From positions 1-5,265 of the forward strand of contig JAUWFP010000169.1 of assembly GCA_030606845.1 (NCBI GenBank): a stretch of 5,265 nucleotides of DNA. The letters are read 5' to 3'. Every line of letters begins with the position of its first letter. The first letter of the stretch is position 1. A program made the position numbers and the translations under genes. Shown here in pieces: positions 1-5,005 of this stretch. This stretch comes from Anaerolineales bacterium (lineage in GTDB: Bacteria > Chloroflexota > Anaerolineae > Anaerolineales > E44-bin32). Below the pieces are notes generated by a model. The model searched no databases. It was not told the DNA's origin and was given only the letters and a program-made list of their open reading frames with translations.

Positions 1-102
1 CACCCCGCCTCGCGGCGACGCAGTTACAGTCGGTTACAAGCCGGAGAGCGCATGCCTGAAGAGGACTTTCACCTCTCTGTCCATGCACGCTTGCAGGCGC
101 AC
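1..102 (-). mobile_element. Candidate 5' end of a group II intron (partial, runs off the left edge)
   Basis: Read on the minus strand from position 102 the sequence begins GTGCGCCTGCAAGCG, which matches the usual GUGYG start of group II introns. About 30 nt further on lies a hairpin AGAGG-TGAAAGT-CCTCT (60-76). Its GGTGAAAGTCC core is of the kind found early in domain I of many bacterial introns. Near the edge, CGCC-GCGA-GGCG (6-17) forms a stem capped by a GNRA tetraloop. The stretch lies downstream of lysS in the same direction and just after a hairpin, a setting favoured by class C introns. No intron-encoded protein and no domain V can be seen, because the window ends. The call rests on remembered motif patterns, so it is tentative; it could be another structured repeat. 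Confidence 0.35.
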
Positions 103-107
103 GAGTG

Positions 108-124
108 CGGAAGCTCTGCTTCCG
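108..124. repeat. Short perfect hairpin, 7-bp stem with triloop
   Basis: CGGAAGC (108-114) and GCTTCCG (118-124) are exact inverted copies around a TCT triloop. On the minus strand it sits 5 nt before the candidate intron start at 102. There is no T tract on either side, so it is not a convincing terminator by itself. It may be a dispersed palindromic repeat or the structural target next to which the putative intron inserted. Confidence 0.5.
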
Positions 125-162
125 GAAGTGGGTGCTGCCTGTGCTTTGAGGTCCATTTGTTA

Positions 163-195
163 AACCTCCCGCAGGTTTTAAACCTGCGGGAGGTT
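163..195. repeat. 33-nt near-perfect palindrome downstream of lysS
   Basis: Positions 163-178 (AACCTCCCGCAGGTTT) and 180-195 (AAACCTGCGGGAGGTT) are exact inverted copies separated by one base. A realistic fold has a 13-bp G+C-rich stem and a 7-nt loop. It lies 86 nt beyond the lysS stop. In the lysS direction only GGTTTAAC follows, so the U tract is weak. It could be the distal terminator or 3' stabiliser of the greA-lysS transcript, or a REP-like dispersed palindrome. The symmetry is certain, the role is not. Confidence 0.75.
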
Positions 196-214
196 GACGG
201 GGCGACATAAGCAT

Positions 215-239
215 AGAGGCACAGCGACGCCGTGCCCCT
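215..239 (-). repeat. RNA hairpin candidate in the lysS 3' region
   Basis: On the minus strand AGGGGCACGGC pairs with GCTGTGCCTCT around a 3-nt loop, an 11-bp stem with two G-U pairs. Those two positions would be A-C mismatches in a plus-strand transcript, so the fold favours RNA made in the lysS direction. It begins 42 nt after the lysS stop. No U tract follows, so it is not a standard intrinsic terminator alone; together with the 163-195 palindrome it makes a structured 3' end. Confidence 0.45.
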
Positions 240-280
240 ACAGTTTATGAACACAGAAAGAGAAAGAGTCGACCCACCGG

Positions 281-1828
281 TCAAGAATCCTTCTCGTTTT
301 CTCCTTCTTCATCACCAGCATCCACATCTTTGCTGCGCAAGTGCGGGAAGAGGATCACTTCACGGATGCTGGTCTTATCAGCGAAGAGCATCGTCAATCG
401 ATCGACGCCCATGCCAAAACCGCCGCTTGGCGGCATTCCATAGCGCATCGCCCGCAGATAATCCTCATCCATCGGGTGAAGCTCTTCGTCGTCAGCGTCA
501 AACTCTCGCCCCATCTCCCGGAAGCGGGCTTCTTGCTCCAGCGGGTCGTTCAACTCCGTAAATGCATTGCAGAGTTCCATGCCGCCGATAAAACCTTCGA
601 AGCGTTCGACCGTATTCGGATCATCCGGCTTGCTCTTGGCAAGAGGCGAGATCTCGCGAGGGTAATCGTACAGGATCGTCGGCTGAATGAGGGCAGGCTC
701 AAGCGTGCTGCCAAGTAAAACATCGATCAACTTCCCCCGGCTGGCCTGCGCTGAAGCCTCCTGTCCTTTAGCTGCCATCGCCTTTCGCAGAGACCCGGCA
801 TCCGCGTGATCGCGAATATCAATTCCTGCTACATCCTTCAGCGCCTGCGCGAGTTCGATTCTCTTCCAGGGCGGCGAGAGATCGATCTCCTCCCCGCGGA
901 AGTTAACGGTCGTCGTTCCCAACACCTGCTCCGCTGTGAAGGCGACCATCTCCTCGGTGAGCGTCATCACGCCCTCGTAGTCCGTGTAAGCTTGATAAAA
1001 CTCGAGCTGGGTGAATTCGGGATTATGCTTGAAAGAAACCCCTTCATTCCTGAAATCACGCCCGATTTCATACACACCTTCAAATCCACCTACAAGAAGG
1101 CGCTTCAAATAAAGCTCAAAGGAGATGCGCAGGAAAAGATCCTGGTGGAGTTGATTGTGATGTGTCGTGAAGGGCTTTGCCGCCGCGCCGCCATAGATCG
1201 GCTGCAGGATGGGCGTTTCTACCTCCAGGAAACCGCGCTGGTCCAAGAACTCGCGCAGTGCGCGGATGATCGCCGCACGGGTGCGGAAGATCTCCCGCAC
1301 CTCCGGGTTCACAGCGAGGTCTGCATACCGCTGCCGATATCTCGCCTCAGGGTCGGAAAATGCGCTATGCATCACGCTCTCCCCCTCAACAATCTCTTCC
1401 TTCGCAGCAGGCAGCGGGGTTATTGACTTCGCAAGCATGCGGAACGCGGCTACCTGTAAAGTGATCTCACCGGTGCGCGTGCGAAACATCGTGCCCTGCG
1501 CCTCGATGAAATCGCCGAGGTCGAAATGATCCGCGAATTGACCCATTCGCTCAGCGCCCAGTTCATTTTCGCGCAGGAAGAGCTGCAGTTTTCCGGCGCC
1601 GTCTTCGACGTGTGCAAATGTGACCTTGCCCATCTTGCGTATCGATCGCAGGCGGCCAACCACCGTAGCCTCGATCTCTGCCGTCTCTTCTGCACTTTCG
1701 TAAGCATGGATTGCTTCTTGAGTCGTGTGCGTGCGCAGCGCTTTATGCGGATAAGGCTCCTGACCCGCTTTTCGCAATCGTTCGCTTTTTTCCAATCGGA
1801 CTTTCTCAAGTTCGCTCAAACCCGCCAT
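281..1828 (-). CDS. lysS: Lysyl-tRNA synthetase, class II
   Basis: Cytoplasmic enzyme that charges tRNA-Lys with lysine through lysyl-adenylate. The 515-residue product has the full class IIb layout: an N-terminal anticodon-binding OB fold at about 53-140, then the catalytic core. Motif 1 is FLEVETPILQP (200-210). Motif 2 is YEIGRDFRNEG...KHNPEFTQLEFYQAY (253-281). Motif 3 is GGFGMGVDRLTMLF (469-482), with the class-defining Arg477. The lysine-pocket signature NAFTELND (421-428) is intact. Length is usual for bacterial LysRS. I start at the ATG at 1826-1828 because AGGAAGG lies at a proper distance upstream and MAGLSELEKVRLEK resembles a normal LysRS N-terminus. The frame stays open to 1945, but that would translate the greA-lysS hairpin. 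The C-terminus ends in a short acidic tail. greA lies 136 nt upstream on the same strand. Confidence 0.98.
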   Translation of the reverse strand: MAGLSELEKVRLEKSERLRKAGQEPYPHKALRTHTTQEAIHAYESAEETAEIEATVVGRLRSIRKMGKVTFAHVEDGAGKLQLFLRENELGAERMGQFADHFDLGDFIEAQGTMFRTRTGEITLQVAAFRMLAKSITPLPAAKEEIVEGESVMHSAFSDPEARYRQRYADLAVNPEVREIFRTRAAIIRALREFLDQRGFLEVETPILQPIYGGAAAKPFTTHHNQLHQDLFLRISFELYLKRLLVGGFEGVYEIGRDFRNEGVSFKHNPEFTQLEFYQAYTDYEGVMTLTEEMVAFTAEQVLGTTTVNFRGEEIDLSPPWKRIELAQALKDVAGIDIRDHADAGSLRKAMAAKGQEASAQASRGKLIDVLLGSTLEPALIQPTILYDYPREISPLAKSKPDDPNTVERFEGFIGGMELCNAFTELNDPLEQEARFREMGREFDADDEELHPMDEDYLRAMRYGMPPSGGFGMGVDRLTMLFADKTSIREVILFPHLRSKDVDAGDEEGENEKDS

Positions 1829-1866
1829 GTGCCTGTTTTCCTTCCTGTTTCTATTTTGACAAGATC

Positions 1867-1882
1867 GCTCAATAGATTGAGC
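1867..1882. promoter_or_regulatory. Dyad symmetry in the lysS leader
   Basis: GCTCAAT and ATTGAGC are exact inverted 7-mers separated by two bases. The dyad lies 38 nt upstream of the lysS ATG. The 2-nt spacing is too tight for a full RNA hairpin, so a dimeric protein operator or a 6-bp/4-nt hairpin are both possible. No known regulator consensus is recognised. Confidence 0.35.
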
Positions 1883-1909
1883 AGTATTTCCCTGAAAGTA
1901 GTTTACACG

Positions 1910-1946
1910 AAAAGTGCCCCGCTCGGCATCGCACCGGCGGGGCACT
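1910..1946 (-). terminator. Terminator-like hairpin between greA and lysS
   Basis: On the minus strand a 10-bp perfect stem AGTGCCCCGC (1946-1937) / GCGGGGCACT (1922-1913) is extended by 3 bp across a bulge and followed by only TTT. It starts 18 nt after the greA stop. The strong G+C stem fits an intrinsic terminator for greA. The short U run suggests partial read-through into lysS, so it may set the ratio of the two products. Confidence 0.6.
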
Positions 1947-1964
1947 CCAAAGACGAAAAATCGA

Positions 1965-2435
1965 TTACTTGATCTTCACAACCTTGAAACGGATCACGCC
2001 ATCCGGTGCTTCAACCTCCACGGCATCTCCAACCTGCTTGTTAAGCAGAGCTGATCCGAGCGGCGACTCGTTTGAGATCAAGCCATCCTTCGGATCCGCT
2101 TCCGCGGCGCCCACAATAGTGAAAGTCTCCGCCTTCTTCTTGCCTTCTTTGATCGTCACCGTAGCGCCAATCTCAACGGTGTCCGATTTTTTGTTATGCT
2201 CGATGATCTGCGCCTTTGCCAACATACGCTCAAGTTCAATGATTCGCCCTTCAACGAAGGCTTGTTCATTCTTGGCGGCTTCATATTCAGCGTTATCAAT
2301 TAATTCGTCACCGCCCTGGATGGCCTCGCGCAAGCGCAGGGCAACTTCCTGGCGGCGCACAACACGTAGATGCTCCAGTTCCTCTTCCAGTTTCTTCAGA
2401 CCTTCAGCGGTGATGTAAACTTCATTTTTACTCAT
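1965..2435 (-). CDS. greA: Transcription elongation factor GreA
   Basis: Cytoplasmic factor that enters the RNA polymerase secondary channel and stimulates cleavage of backtracked transcripts. The 156-residue length is standard. The N-terminal antiparallel coiled coil covers about 11-75, with its acidic tip at GGDELIDNAEY (41-51). The C-terminal FKBP-like domain ends in ISNESPLGSALLNKQVGDAVEV (120-141), the usual Gre signature. The ATG at 2433-2435 is chosen because GGGAAG sits 5 nt upstream; an ATG five codons earlier and the longer open frame to 2462 would overlap that ribosome site. The tip has one more residue between the two acidic positions than E. coli GreA (D41, E44), which may be lineage-typical. 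It is read ahead of lysS; I see no confident promoter in the 50 nt after the preceding terminator. Confidence 0.98.
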   Translation of the reverse strand: MSKNEVYITAEGLKKLEEELEHLRVVRRQEVALRLREAIQGGDELIDNAEYEAAKNEQAFVEGRIIELERMLAKAQIIEHNKKSDTVEIGATVTIKEGKKKAETFTIVGAAEADPKDGLISNESPLGSALLNKQVGDAVEVEAPDGVIRFKVVKIK

Positions 2436-2487
2436 TATTCTTCCCATTTCTAACTTATTCACAACCCCAAGTGATGTTTTGGCGAAT

Positions 2488-2511
2488 AAAAAACTGAGAG
2501 AGATCTCTCAG
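2488..2511 (-). terminator. Intrinsic terminator after the PIG-L family gene
   Basis: On the minus strand CTGAGAG-ATCT-CTCTCAG forms a 7-bp stem with a 4-nt loop, followed by TTTTTT. It lies 169 nt after the stop of the 2681-3448 gene and about 50 nt before greA. It should therefore separate that gene from the greA-lysS unit. Between the gene and this terminator (2512-2680) I see no coding region. Confidence 0.75.
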
Positions 2512-2680
2512 CGCGCCTTTCCAATTGGTTGCGGCGATGATAGCACAACTTATCCAAACTGTCCAGAATCTTGGGTACCGGGTATTTCGTCCCATAACAC
2601 CACAATGCGAGGTTCATTCCGATGCCTACTGCCTGAAAACCCGACGCTGCTTCAAGCTATCGGCAGATCGGGTGCCCGCT

Positions 2681-3448
2681 TTACGACACCCAGTTGGATT
2701 CGGTATGGGTCCCCAGCGCTTGCGTGAGCAGTGGAATTCCACCTTGCGAATCATGATAGTCGCGCAGTTCGGCCAATAACTGGGTTTCATCCTCCCAGAA
2801 GGTGGATAGCTGGGTCTGGTATTCGGTGACGGCATGAGCCCAGGTTTCGATTGCATCTTCAGTCAATGGCATAAAAACACACTCACCGCTCGGACGACCC
2901 AGCTCTGGGGGGACGTCCCCGCCGCGAGCGACGTATGGGAAGTCAAAATAGTACGTCAACGGACGCATGAATCTCTCCGCGGCCATGCGAATGATGCGAT
3001 GGTCCACGTGCCCACCCATTGCCAGCGGACAATACACTTTCGCCATGGAGATGTCCGCTTCCATGAACGCATCCCTGATTTGCTCCACGAGGTCCATATC
3101 TTGCGCGTGCACCTCCCCGAAGAGCGCCTCCTCGGTTGGGTACATAGGCAAACCTTCCAGGTCAGCGCGATAGATGGCGTCTGGGAAGTTCAAGTGGACG
3201 ACAGTCGTCCCTAAGCGGCCACATGCCAGTCGGTCCTCGGCTCGGCGCATGGCGATCGGGGGACCTGCCTTCCCCCAACGGGCGTGCAGGTCAGCCGCCA
3301 GCGGTGAGATGGACCAATCTGGTGGATCTCCGGCGAAGATGGTGAGCACCGAGACCGGTTCACCGCGTGCGTCCTGCATCGCCATTAAGCCGCCGCAGGA
3401 GAAGACAGCATCATCCAGATGCGGCGAAAGATACAGGTGAGCGGTCAT
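2681..3448 (-). CDS. PIG-L/LmbE family deacetylase, substrate unknown
   Basis: Zinc-dependent N-deacetylase fold of the PIG-L family, whose known members deacetylate N-acetylglucosamine-linked compounds (MshB, BshB, PIG-L). The 255-residue product has the N-terminal motif SPHLDDAVFSCGG (8-20). Its H10, D12 and D13 correspond to the HxDD metal ligands and catalytic Asp. The second motif GGHVDH (145-150) supplies the paired histidines. Both motifs are intact, so it should be active. The C-terminal part (about 196-235) is rich in E, W and Q and resembles the helical end of this subfamily. No signal peptide or membrane segment is seen, so it is probably cytosolic. No sugar or thiol pathway gene is nearby to identify the substrate. 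A TATAAT box 7 nt before the ATG suggests a leaderless or very short leader mRNA. It stands alone between its promoter and the 2488-2511 terminator. Confidence 0.92.
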   Translation of the reverse strand: MTAHLYLSPHLDDAVFSCGGLMAMQDARGEPVSVLTIFAGDPPDWSISPLAADLHARWGKAGPPIAMRRAEDRLACGRLGTTVVHLNFPDAIYRADLEGLPMYPTEEALFGEVHAQDMDLVEQIRDAFMEADISMAKVYCPLAMGGHVDHRIIRMAAERFMRPLTYYFDFPYVARGGDVPPELGRPSGECVFMPLTEDAIETWAHAVTEYQTQLSTFWEDETQLLAELRDYHDSQGGIPLLTQALGTHTESNWVS

Positions 3449-3455
3449 ATTTGAG

Positions 3456-3461
3456 ATTATA
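3456..3461 (-). promoter_or_regulatory. -10 box of the PIG-L family gene
   Basis: The minus strand reads TATAAT CTCAAAT ATG, a perfect -10 hexamer 7 nt before the start codon. Transcription would begin at or next to the A of the ATG. The -35 region at 17-nt spacing (ACATAA) is poor. A 5-bp inverted repeat ATCCC/GGGAT (3461-3465, 3475-3479) lies directly upstream and could be an operator. Confidence 0.5.
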
Positions 3462-3726
3462 TCCCTCTTTTTATGGGATTATGTTAGCCAAATCACTTTA
3501 CATAAATAGAGTTTCGGCTGATTTACAGCTAAAAATAGAATTTTGGGGCTTGAAATGATCCCTAGCAGTCATGGAGCGTTGTAACATGGGGGTACACTGC
3601 GCGTGTGCGCGTCCAAGGCAAGCGGCTGATACGGGCTCAACCCGTCGGGTCGAATCTGGGCCATGACAAATGCCCTGGCTGGTTCCCTTCAATCGCAGTT
3701 GCACCTGGCTTGAACCCGTATAATCG
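3462..3726. other. Intergenic region without a recognisable gene
   Basis: The gap between the PIG-L family gene and the tRNA promoter holds no credible coding region. Small structures can be seen: GCTG-ATTTA-CAGC (3517-3529) and ACGGG-CTCAA-CCCGT in the 3628-3643 area. A perfect TATAAT at 3719-3724 has no properly spaced -35. I recognise no structured RNA family here. Confidence 0.6.
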
Positions 3727-3756
3727 TTGACGCTTCCCGCCGCCCAGTGATACAAT
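3727..3756 (+). promoter_or_regulatory. Promoter of tRNA-Lys
   Basis: TTGACG (3727-3732) and TACAAT (3751-3756) are separated by 18 nt, each matching the sigma-70-type consensus in 5 of 6 positions. A start near 3763 would leave a 5' leader of about 4 nt before the mature tRNA, to be removed by RNase P. Confidence 0.75.
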
Positions 3757-3766
3757 CGGAGCCGAT

Positions 3767-3839
3767 GCGCCGTTAGCTCAATTGGCAGAGCAGGGGCCTT
3801 TTAAGCCCAAGGTCACAGGTTCGATCCCTGTACGGCGCA
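3767..3839 (+). tRNA. trnK: tRNA-Lys (anticodon UUU)
   Basis: A complete cloverleaf of 73 nt. The acceptor GCGCCGT/ACGGCGC pairs fully. The D arm is GCTC-AATTGGCA-GAGC. The anticodon loop CTTTTAA holds TTT at 3800-3802. The T arm is ACAGG-TTCGATC-CCTGT. Discriminator A73 is right for Lys. In the anticodon stem GGGGC/GCCCA the outermost pair (27-43) is G-A, a mismatch. Only CC of the CCA tail is followed by T in the DNA, so CCA must be added after transcription. It reads AAA and AAG codons. A promoter lies just upstream and a terminator just downstream, so it is a single-gene unit. The neighbouring integrase marks it as a probable attachment site. Confidence 0.97.
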
Positions 3840-3841
3840 CC
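3815..3841 (+). other. Probable attachment site (attL) at the tRNA-Lys 3' end
   Basis: Tyrosine recombinases encoded next to a tRNA usually cross over within the T arm to 3' end of that gene, and the element restores the tRNA. The recombinase at 3932-4834 ends 92 nt from this site and points at it. A second copy of this segment is not present elsewhere in the window, so the exact core cannot be defined; it would be expected at the far end of the element. Confidence 0.45.
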
Positions 3842-3857
3842 TCTCTTAAACACCAAG

Positions 3858-3888
3858 ATCCCGCATGAATTGTGGGATTTTTGCTTTT
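3858..3888 (+). terminator. Terminator of tRNA-Lys
   Basis: ATCCCGC (3858-3864) pairs with GTGGGAT (3872-3878), seven pairs with one G-U and a 7-nt loop, followed by TTTTTGCTTTT. It starts 19 nt after the tRNA. It may also belong to the element if integration occurred at the tRNA 3' end, since the element would then supply the terminator. Confidence 0.75.
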
Positions 3889-3931
3889 GATATGACTCCT
3901 TATCATGACCATAGGCCAAACAAACCCCTGT

Positions 3932-4834
3932 TCACCCGCCTTTGACCTGTAATTGATTGGCAGGACTAAACGCCTTGTGTTTTTCCCTGTGCTCTTCGGG
4001 AAGAAACACAGCATAATAATTCTTTGTCACTGCGATCTGGCTATGACCCATCAAATCAGATGCGGATGCTAGATCCCCACCACTCAGAATATACTCTCTT
4101 CCAAATGCATGTCGAAACGCGTGAGGGTTTACTCTTCCTTCTATACCATGTCTCCTCTTTCTTCTTCGTAGCATCTGAAGAACAGAATTGGGATTCATCG
4201 GTCGGTTCTCTGCTAAAGAAGTAAAAACAAACTCACAATCATTAGGTGGCCTTACCTCCAACCACTCATATAAAGCATCAACAGTTATTTCTTCAAATAA
4301 GACAACGCGTACTTTATCCCCTTTTTCGTGCAGCTTGGCCTTCATCTTCTCAAGATCTAGCTCACCATTTTTCAGTTTGCATAACCCCCCCACCCTACAT
4401 CCAGTATCCAGGAGGAATATAATGATCGCCCGATCACGTTTCCCGGCGATTGACTCATCACAATGAGATAGCAGCCTAGCAACGTCTGATATTTCAACCG
4501 CCTTCGGAAGCTGCTGCGGAAGTTTCGGAAGCTTTAACCTTCTCCAGAATGGGTTATTAATCCAACGTTCTTCATAAAGCCATTTGAATAGCCTCCTGAC
4601 AACCCTCACATGTGAATAAAAGTAATGAGGTGAGAGTTCTTCGCCACGAAGCCATACAATGTAATCTCTTACAGCATCAATATCAATTTTCTTTACGTCC
4701 CAATCACCATACTTGCTGAGAAACCTTGCCAGCCGAACCCGATACCAGGTCACGGTATCTTGCTTCACACCTTCTGCAAGCAAGGCTATGAGCATCTTCT
4801 CTACCCCATTTAGGACTGACAACTTTCTGAACAC
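3932..4834 (-). CDS. int: Tyrosine recombinase / integrase
   Basis: Site-specific recombinase that integrates and excises DNA through a 3'-phosphotyrosine intermediate, probably acting at the adjacent tRNA-Lys. The 300-residue product has a SAM-like core-binding domain (about 15-95) and a catalytic domain (about 112-285). All catalytic residues are visible: R147 in TGCRVGGL, K171 in HEKGDKVRVV, H238 and R241 in HAFRH, H264 in LMGHS, and Y273 in KNYY. The H264-to-Tyr spacing of 9 matches XerD. The position after RV is GG where many relatives have SE, a small oddity. The first start in frame is a GTG (4832-4834) with GGAG about 12 nt upstream, preceded by an in-frame stop. An ATG 13 codons later (4793-4795) is an alternative start. 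The gene is intact and A+T-richer than lysS. It is short of an N-terminal arm domain, as in Xer-like and plasmid integrases. Confidence 0.93.
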   Translation of the reverse strand: MFRKLSVLNGVEKMLIALLAEGVKQDTVTWYRVRLARFLSKYGDWDVKKIDIDAVRDYIVWLRGEELSPHYFYSHVRVVRRLFKWLYEERWINNPFWRRLKLPKLPQQLPKAVEISDVARLLSHCDESIAGKRDRAIIIFLLDTGCRVGGLCKLKNGELDLEKMKAKLHEKGDKVRVVLFEEITVDALYEWLEVRPPNDCEFVFTSLAENRPMNPNSVLQMLRRRKRRHGIEGRVNPHAFRHAFGREYILSGGDLASASDLMGHSQIAVTKNYYAVFLPEEHREKHKAFSPANQLQVKGG

Positions 4835-4855
4835 TCTAATTTATATCTCCAAATT

Positions 4856-4884
4856 TTTATAAATAGACCCACCTCGGCCGTTAA
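4856..4884 (-). promoter_or_regulatory. Candidate integrase promoter inside the tandem repeat
   Basis: On the minus strand TTAACG (4884-4879) and TATAAA (4861-4856) are separated by 17 nt. The expected start near 4849 gives a leader of about 15 nt before the GTG. The -35 lies on the junction of the two 22-bp repeats and the spacer is one repeat copy. A protein bound to the repeats would thus control integrase. The predicted start falls within the GGAG, which makes a second TATAAA (4845-4840) feeding the ATG at 4795 worth considering. Confidence 0.4.
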
Positions 4885-4903
4885 ATAGACCCACCTCGGC
4901 CGT
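4860..4903. repeat. Two exact tandem 22-bp repeats
   Basis: Positions 4860-4881 and 4882-4903 are identical; the unit runs from TAAATAGACCC to CTCGGCCGT. They start 25 nt upstream of the integrase GTG. On the minus strand each unit carries GGTGGGTCTATTTA. Candidates are operator sites for the integrase promoter, Rep-binding iterons, or remains of an insertion-sequence end; IS21-type ends carry similar GGTGGGTC-type repeats, from memory. Confidence 0.95.
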
Positions 4904-4924
4904 CAAGTAATATGCCTCGGTGGG
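4890..4924 (-). terminator. Possible terminator of the rep gene, with tandem G-A pairs
   Basis: On the minus strand CCCACC-GA-GGC (4924-4914) faces GCC-GA-GGTGGG (4900-4890) around a 13-nt loop. The central GA/GA can form tandem sheared G-A pairs, giving an 11-position stem. TCTATTTAA follows, only partly U-rich. It sits 81 nt after the rep stop and before the integrase. Its 3' arm is inside the second 22-bp repeat, so the first copy offers an alternative partner. Confidence 0.35.
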
Positions 4925-4952
4925 CTTTACTTTGATGTCCAAATATCCAATT

Positions 4953-4984
4953 CCCAAGGCTCCGGGTTACCCGTGAGCTTTGGG
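4953..4984. repeat. Strong hairpin between rep and int
   Basis: CCCAAGGCTC (4953-4962) pairs with GAGCTTTGGG (4975-4984) with one G-U in the plus-strand RNA sense, then after a one-base bulge CGGG (4963-4966) pairs with CCCG (4970-4973) around a TTA loop. That makes 14 pairs in 32 nt. No T tract follows on either strand, so it is not a plain intrinsic terminator. Its place beside a probable rolling-circle Rep gene makes a replication origin structure possible. Confidence 0.7.
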
Positions 4985-5005
4985 TGCGTTCCTGGTCGGT
5001 CCCGC

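Noticed and set aside
69..284. Minus-strand open frame of 71 codons after lysS
   Set aside because: It runs through three hairpins, has no ribosome site and no recognisable sequence.
806..1426. Plus-strand open frame of 206 codons inside lysS
   Set aside because: It is the antisense shadow of a clearly coding, conserved lysS; the translation shows no recognisable domain.
1526..1972. Plus-strand open frame over the lysS 5' end and the greA-lysS gap
   Set aside because: Antisense to lysS, crosses the terminator hairpin, no ribosome site or domain.
1969..2418. Plus-strand Ser-rich open frame of 149 codons over greA
   Set aside because: Exact antisense of greA; the Ser-rich composition is an artefact of the complementary codons.
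2479..2779. Small plus-strand open frames between greA and the PIG-L family gene
   Set aside because: They overlap the intrinsic terminator and the 3' end of the deacetylase gene, with no domain or good ribosome site.
3620..3670. Stretch with a T-arm-like CGGGTCGAATCTGGG
   Set aside because: It recalls a degenerate tRNA T arm, but no acceptor stem, D arm or anticodon arm can be built around it.
3699..3724. TTGCAC with TATAAT (3719-3724) as a second tRNA promoter
   Set aside because: The spacer is only 14 nt; the TTGACG-18-TACAAT pair downstream fits better.
3498..3755. Minus-strand open frame of 85 codons upstream of the tRNA
   Set aside because: It covers the tRNA promoter, has mixed composition and no recognisable motif; possibly a decayed gene but nothing supports that.
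3778..4014. Minus-strand open frame of 78 codons across the tRNA-Lys, containing RRTGIEPVTLG
   Set aside because: RRTGIEPVT is the well-known false translation of the antisense of a tRNA T arm. The frame overlaps the tRNA, its terminator and the integrase end.
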